Below, one piece after another: positions 16,180 through 20,463 of a stretch of DNA of 20,463 nucleotides (position 1 is its first letter; the number at the start of each line of letters is the position of its first letter). The position numbers and the translations under genes were made by a program. A model generated the notes under the pieces. It was not told the DNA's origin. It did no database searches and saw nothing but the letters and a program-made list of their open reading frames with translations. The DNA comes from an uncultured Clostridia bacterium (GTDB taxonomy: Bacteria > Bacillota > Clostridia > Monoglobales > Monoglobaceae), in assembly GCA_934463175.1 (NCBI GenBank), contig CAKSIW010000053.1, positions 1 through 20,463 of the forward strand, read 5' to 3'.

Positions 16180-18366
16180 TTATTTCTTATCAAGAATATA
16201 CGCAAGAACCTTCGCCGCCTCGGCACGGTTTGCAAAATTCTCAGGTCTGAACATACCGTTTTCATCTCCGCTCAGAACCCCCGATGCTTTCATCACAGAA
16301 ACAGCCTCTTTCGCATAATCCGAAATTTCCGACTCGTCTGCAAAACCCGATTCCGTCTCGGTGTCGAGTGAAAATTCACACAGAACTGCCGCACGGTATA
16401 TCATCATTGCCATTTCCTGTCTGGAAATCTCTTTTCCGATTCCGAACGTGCCGTCCTCATATCCGAGAACAATTCCGCGTTCATATGCCGATGAAATGAA
16501 CGGGTAGTACCATTCATTCCTGTCCGCATCGGAAAATTCGCTCTTTGCAGTCAAGTCAATGAGACCAAATGCGCCGACAACAAGCTTGATGAACTCCTCA
16601 CGTGTCACATTGTCCAATGGTCTGAACCGTCTGTCATCGGACGGCGAAATCACGCCCTTTTTATATAGTTTCAGAATTGAAGTTTCCGCCCAGTCAACCG
16701 ACGCCAAATCAGAAAAAGGCTCCGAATTGCCGCTGCCGTCAGAAGTCGGCACAGATGTCGAGTCAGTCACCGCAGCACCGCTCGGAAAGCTTGTGCTGCC
16801 GCCGCCAAAGCTTCCGCCTCCGCCGCCACCGCCGCCGGAACCGCCTCCGTCTCCTGAAGGTGCTTTATAGTCCCCGACAACCGCGTCAAAAACGCTGCGG
16901 AAGCTGCCATTGCCTGCAAGCTTCACAAACGGCTTGTGTTCAAGCATTGCCGAGCAAAGCTGATTGCGGACGCCCTCTGCCAGTCCGTTATATTTTGCGG
17001 TCTGCAAGCACCCTGTCAAAAGTGCCGTGCCGTATTTTGAAATCACGCCGTCCAGCTTCAGCCAATCGGCTTGGTTCAGCTCCTCCATCATTTTCACGGA
17101 ATACTGAAGCTTTTCAATGTACTGCTCATATGAATACGCACCGCCGCGTGTCAGCTGCTCCGAAACCACCTGCGCCGCATTTGAAAGCTGGGCCGCAAAA
17201 AGCCCCGTTCTCATTTCATCATCATGCTGAAGCAGCTTTGCCGCAATGCCCTCCGCGCTTCTTTCAGCGTCAAGCTCCAGAGCAATTCTTTTCATTGAAC
17301 CCGTAGTCAGACAATACTGCACAATTTTTGTGCTGTCCGTCAGACCGCGTCCGTAAACCGTCAGAGTGTAGTCGCCGCTCCTCTCGTCATCTCTTGGCTT
17401 GAAGGAATATTCAAAGCTTCCGTCCGCTTTCGGCGTAATCTGATTGAGGTTGCTGAGACCGCCTTCGGGATTTTCCGCACGGAATGTCACACCGCCCGCT
17501 TGTGAAACGCAGCCTTCACCCTTCACGGTTATGACGCCGAGATTCACCTCAGCTTCAAGAGTCAGGTGTTTCTGCGGAATCCTTGCTGCATATTGCTCCA
17601 TGACAGCAGCAAATTTTTCCCTGAACACTGAGATTCTCAAATATGGCGCATAAGCCAGCACCTCACCTGCTGCCGCTTGCTTGTCACTCAGCTTCAGTAT
17701 GCCGAACGTTGCAAGAGCCTCACTCTGATTTGAAATCGTTTCGCCCGATGCCGAAATCCACGCAGCAAAGGTTGAAGCTGTGCTTGCGTTCAAGGCTGCC
17801 AGTGCTTCTCTTCCTTGCAGAATAACTGCCGTAATTTCATCGAATGCAGTGTATCCGCTCTGCGGTTTCTGCTCAAAAAGCACAATTGCCGCATTTGAAA
17901 GCTCATCCTCCGAAACAGAAGAAAGACGCATCGCGTCCCTCCATGTCTCAAGCACGGAAAGCATTTCATCAGAGCTTTGTGCCCCGTTCACAGCACGCAC
18001 AACATCAAGCTTTGTCTGTTCCCCAAGATATGTCGCACTTCCGGTTGCCGCCGTCCGTGCACCTCTGTCACGAACAAAAACCGTATATACCCCAAATGAG
18101 CTGTCCGCACCCATTCCGACAGACAGTGAAAAGCTTCCGTCATCGGCTGCTTCAATCTGATTGAGATAGCAAGTGCTGCCGTCGGGATTTTCAATCCTGA
18201 CAGAAACCGTGCCGAAGGTGCTGCGGCAGCCGTCTCCCGTAATGAGAAGTGAATCACCGACAACACTGAGTTCAACTTTCAGCTCACGTGTTTCGGCAAA
18301 ACACGGAGCGGTCTGACACAGCACTGCCGCCGACAGCACAGCCGCTAAAAATCTTTTAATTTTCAT
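16180..18366 (-). CDS. Secreted protein with duplicated Ig-like/helical module and C-terminal SLH domain
   Basis: The 728 residues start with a signal peptide (cleavage probably after Ala24 in CFA). Residues 29-114 and 267-353 are two related Ig-like domains; compare TGDGCRST...RIENPDG with KGEGCVSQ...RAENPEG, both followed by a (Y/S)LNQI-type segment. Each is followed by a helix-rich region (about 115-265 and 354-497) that shares an LSNAA motif. A glycine/serine-rich linker (about 504-528), then a Ser/Thr-rich stretch, leads to three SLH repeats (about 549-603, 611-664, 674-728; GTFGIGKEISRQEMAMMIYR and GMFRPENFANRAEAAKVLAY are typical). The protein is therefore anchored by its C-terminus with the duplicated part facing outward. 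GAGGT lies about 7 nt before the ATG. No catalytic residues are evident; binding or structural display is likely. Confidence 0.88.
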   Translation of the reverse strand: MKIKRFLAAVLSAAVLCQTAPCFAETRELKVELSVVGDSLLITGDGCRSTFGTVSVRIENPDGSTCYLNQIEAADDGSFSLSVGMGADSSFGVYTVFVRDRGARTAATGSATYLGEQTKLDVVRAVNGAQSSDEMLSVLETWRDAMRLSSVSEDELSNAAIVLFEQKPQSGYTAFDEITAVILQGREALAALNASTASTFAAWISASGETISNQSEALATFGILKLSDKQAAAGEVLAYAPYLRISVFREKFAAVMEQYAARIPQKHLTLEAEVNLGVITVKGEGCVSQAGGVTFRAENPEGGLSNLNQITPKADGSFEYSFKPRDDERSGDYTLTVYGRGLTDSTKIVQYCLTTGSMKRIALELDAERSAEGIAAKLLQHDDEMRTGLFAAQLSNAAQVVSEQLTRGGAYSYEQYIEKLQYSVKMMEELNQADWLKLDGVISKYGTALLTGCLQTAKYNGLAEGVRNQLCSAMLEHKPFVKLAGNGSFRSVFDAVVGDYKAPSGDGGGSGGGGGGGGSFGGGSTSFPSGAAVTDSTSVPTSDGSGNSEPFSDLASVDWAETSILKLYKKGVISPSDDRRFRPLDNVTREEFIKLVVGAFGLIDLTAKSEFSDADRNEWYYPFISSAYERGIVLGYEDGTFGIGKEISRQEMAMMIYRAAVLCEFSLDTETESGFADESEISDYAKEAVSVMKASGVLSGDENGMFRPENFANRAEAAKVLAYILDKK

Positions 18367-18393
18367 TTTCTGTACCTCGCATTTCTGTCAGAA

Positions 18394-19773
18394 TTAAATT
18401 TCACCGCTTGCACCGTAGGAATACATCCCCGTTTCACTGTCCCAGATGAACGCACGAATATAGCAGTTTGAATATGAATCTGCCGAAACCTCAGCAAAAA
18501 TGGTTTCTGTTTCATTTGCTCCGATTCCGCCGCTCACGCTTCCTGATTCGATTTTCTTCATTTCATTTGTTGTTTTGTCATAAACACCGACAAAAATTAT
18601 CGGTGAAACAGTGCTGTCCGTGATGTTCTTCACACGGGCAGAAACTCTGACCGTACCCGACGCGGGCGGCTGTGTGATTGCCGTTTCTCCGTTTTCGCCA
18701 ACAAGGCTGAATTCATAGCCGTCAAATTCAAGCTCCGCAATTCCCGTTTCAAACGTGACCGCGGTCGCAGGAATTGCACTGCCGTCATTCATCTCAGCAC
18801 CCTCCGAAATTTCAACCGTTATCTCATCCTTGTCTGCAAATACATTGTTAAAAATGACATAAAGCTTATCAAACTCCTGCTGCACCGTGTAATCCACACC
18901 CTCCGACAGAGACGCTCCGTTCCTTGTCACCGTAACCAATGATGAATAATAGTCCTTTCCAAATTTGAACTCACGGTTTGCCGTAAACGTCAATGACTTT
19001 GTTTGTGTGCTGATGTCCGTTGAACCATTCACAATACTTGGTGTGATTTTCAAGTTTTCCGAGGTGTCAAATGCCTTTGGGTCGGTTTTTGAAAGCCAAA
19101 AACTGTCAACATACAAAAGCGATTCAGTGCTCAATCCTTTGATTCCGTTACTGGCAGCTCTGATTGAAAAAAACACTTTATCATCTGCACTTGCCGTGTG
19201 ACCTGCTCCCGGTCTTGAAAACCCGGGTATTGTCAGGTCTGCAATAGAAACTGAAACAAGCTTCCATCCTGTCCAGTTAATCTCACCAATTGCCTTATAG
19301 TAATTATTTCCGTTATTTGTTCCTGAGCCGGTGCCGTCAATGCCTCTGTCCGCAATATTGAACTGTATCTTCTGAGGCGTCACGGTATCGGAATAAACCC
19401 ATGCATTCATGTATTTATATTCAATCAACTGCCCCAAAGTTATGTTATCAAGAACAGGTGTCTGAAGATATGTGTTATGTGCTGTGTATGTTCCGTCTGA
19501 ACCTTGCGGTTCGACATACATCTTATCCCATTTTAGCGAATTTTCTTTCCCGACTCTGGTTTTCTCATCAGAATAGTCATCATTCGACCACCTGTAATTA
19601 AAACTCGGTGCTTTGCCCATCCACTGTCGGGATGCTGTGAGATCCAAACCGGCAGAGCCGTTTGAAAAATCTGCAATTATAAACGCATCTGACGTGTCCG
19701 CAAATACCGTGGGTACACAGCGGACCGAAAGGAATGTGATTATTGCAATTGCCGTACAAAATATTCGTTTCAT
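18394..19773 (-). CDS. Secreted multi-domain protein: jelly-roll-like, Ig-like and shared C-terminal module
   Basis: The 459 residues carry a signal peptide (about 1-25, cleavage after VFA). Residues about 28-230 look like a beta-sandwich carbohydrate-binding domain (YMNAWVYSD, GWKLVSVSIAD and LLYVDSFWLSK resemble strands of such modules). Residues about 240-343 resemble a bacterial Ig-like domain of the SbsA/Big_5 type (SLTFTANREF..., ending in AVTFETG). Residues about 375-459 form a beta-rich module ending in CYIRAFIWDSETGMYSYGASG, related to the end of the next upstream gene. There is no SLH repeat, transmembrane segment or sorting signal, so the protein would be free or held by another protein. 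The ATG at 19773, with AAGGAG upstream, fits the signal peptide; the ATG-like start at 19824 would add an unlikely leader. Glycan binding is inference. Confidence 0.7.
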   Translation of the reverse strand: MKRIFCTAIAIITFLSVRCVPTVFADTSDAFIIADFSNGSAGLDLTASRQWMGKAPSFNYRWSNDDYSDEKTRVGKENSLKWDKMYVEPQGSDGTYTAHNTYLQTPVLDNITLGQLIEYKYMNAWVYSDTVTPQKIQFNIADRGIDGTGSGTNNGNNYYKAIGEINWTGWKLVSVSIADLTIPGFSRPGAGHTASADDKVFFSIRAASNGIKGLSTESLLYVDSFWLSKTDPKAFDTSENLKITPSIVNGSTDISTQTKSLTFTANREFKFGKDYYSSLVTVTRNGASLSEGVDYTVQQEFDKLYVIFNNVFADKDEITVEISEGAEMNDGSAIPATAVTFETGIAELEFDGYEFSLVGENGETAITQPPASGTVRVSARVKNITDSTVSPIIFVGVYDKTTNEMKKIESGSVSGGIGANETETIFAEVSADSYSNCYIRAFIWDSETGMYSYGASGEI

Positions 19774-19813
19774 CAATTCACTTCTCCTTCTTGTGCTTTT
19801 TAACTTGCATCTC

Positions 19814-19844
19814 GCGTGGAACAATCAATTTAATTGCTCCACGC
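19814..19844 (-). promoter_or_regulatory. Intercistronic RNA hairpin between two related secreted-protein genes
   Basis: In the minus-strand transcript, GCGUGGAGCAAU pairs over all 12 positions with AUUGUUCCACGC (one G-U pair) around a 7-nt loop. G-U and A-U pairs can lengthen the stem by about four. On the plus strand the same site has an A-C mismatch. No U tract follows, so it is not a standard terminator. It lies 23 nt after the upstream stop codon and 40 nt before the next ATG, where it may set mRNA stability or processing. Confidence 0.6.
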
Positions 19845-19867
19845 AAAACCATTTGTATATAATTTAC

Positions 19868-20463
19868 CTATTTCAACTCACCGAATGCCGTAAACGGAAC
19901 ATAATTATCCATGCTCCAGACATATGCTCTTGCAAACATTCCGTTGGCCAGGGTGACATCATCGGCTGACGCCGTCACATTCACCTTGTCCCCTGCCGCA
20001 ATTGTATATTCCTCACCGATTGACGCATTCACCAACCTCTTATTTGCGTCATAAACTGCAACAAGCATTTTCACAGTTTTGGGAGCCGCAGAACTGTTAA
20101 TCAGCAACACTCTTGCCGTCAGCTTGCCAGTGCTTTCCGAAATGCTGTTTACAACACGGTTGTTGATTGAGAAGCCGTAATCCGCAGCCCCCTCCGTCTT
20201 GAATCTAAGTGCGCCTGCGTTTGCTTTTCTGCTGTCGTTCATTGTCAGCTCATTCCACGAGATTGCATATTCCGCATTCACATCAAGGCTGCCGTTGAAA
20301 ACAATATAGCCCCTGTCACCTTCCGTCTGAACATAATAACCGCTCGCCGAAACGTCTGTACCGTTTTTCTTGACGGTAAATGCAGTTTTATAGTTTCCGA
20401 CATTTTCGGTTGCAAAACGGACACCGTTGTCTGTTGTGATTGAAATAATGTTCTCAGTCACGT
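19868..20463 (-). CDS. Partial: C-terminal end of a secreted Ig-like domain protein
   Basis: Only the last 198 or so codons are inside the window. The frame is open to the edge and the GTG at 20461 is probably an internal valine codon, so the gene continues upstream. Residues 1 to about 95 of the fragment match the Ig-like domain of the following gene (GNYKTAFTVKKNG, YIVFNGSLDVNAEY, ALRFKTEG). Residues about 100-197 match its C-terminal module: TGKLTARVLLINSSAAPKTV, then MLVAVYDANKRL, then MFARAYVWSMDNYVPF. The gene ends in TAG and is followed by a 94-nt gap with a hairpin. The missing N-terminal part probably carries a signal peptide and a binding or catalytic domain, but that cannot be seen. 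Function unknown. Confidence 0.7.
   Translation of the reverse strand, partial: VTENIISITTDNGVRFATENVGNYKTAFTVKKNGTDVSASGYYVQTEGDRGYIVFNGSLDVNAEYAISWNELTMNDSRKANAGALRFKTEGAADYGFSINNRVVNSISESTGKLTARVLLINSSAAPKTVKMLVAVYDANKRLVNASIGEEYTIAAGDKVNVTASADDVTLANGMFARAYVWSMDNYVPFTAFGELK

Noticed and set aside
16800..16860. GCC/CCG-rich repetitive stretch, possible tandem repeat element
   Set aside because: It encodes the glycine-rich linker of the SLH protein; the repeat follows from Gly codons (GGN) rather than from a mobile or CRISPR repeat.
19845..19867. AT-rich TATATA element as a promoter for the secreted-protein gene
   Set aside because: No acceptable -35 box occurs 16-18 nt upstream; TTGAAA lies only 11 nt away.

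Overview
The window is chromosomal DNA, apparently from a Gram-positive Clostridia-type bacterium. The evidence is two S-layer homology (SLH) proteins with signal peptides, strong GGAGG-type ribosome binding sites on nearly every gene, a YesS-like membrane AraC regulator, and moderate GC by eye. Uncultured gut Oscillospirales or Monoglobus-like bacteria would fit, but that placement is inference. All 14 supported genes lie on the minus strand, so transcription runs from high to low coordinates. There is no RNA gene, mobile element, CRISPR array or gene-free stretch over 300 bases.

Upstream surface block (about 20463 to 13609): the 3' end of a secreted protein, then a secreted carbohydrate-binding-like protein with the same C-terminal module, then two SLH proteins. 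One SLH protein has C-terminal SLH repeats and an internal duplication. The other has N-terminal SLH repeats and an array of small beta domains. All three genes with visible 5' ends encode signal peptides.

Cytoplasmic catabolic block (13585 to 3534): a D-2-hydroxyacid dehydrogenase, a DUF2264 protein (likely glycosidase), a three-part fusion (sugar isomerase-like TIM barrel, beta-sandwich, nitrilase), an SGNH esterase, a transmembrane AraC regulator, a GH88 unsaturated glucuronyl hydrolase and a GH130 mannoside phosphorylase-type enzyme. None of the enzymes has a signal peptide. Gaps are mostly 10 to 50 bases, with no clear internal promoter or terminator, so this looks like one long operon continuing from upstream. 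It ends at a strong intrinsic terminator (3487-3516).

Second transcription unit (3464 to 98): a consensus sigma-A promoter drives an alpha-phosphohexomutase, an aldose-1-epimerase-like protein and a Sir2 deacylase.

Working model (inference): surface SLH and binding proteins capture an acetylated polysaccharide containing uronic acid and mannose. Imported oligosaccharides are deacetylated (SGNH), stripped of unsaturated or normal uronic acids (GH88, DUF2264) and phosphorolysed (GH130), and the next unit's phosphomutase and mutarotase feed the sugars into central metabolism. The lyase that would make the GH88 substrate, and the transporter, are not in this window. The fused isomerase/nitrilase gene is the most unusual part and suggests an amide-bearing or nitrogen-containing sugar step.
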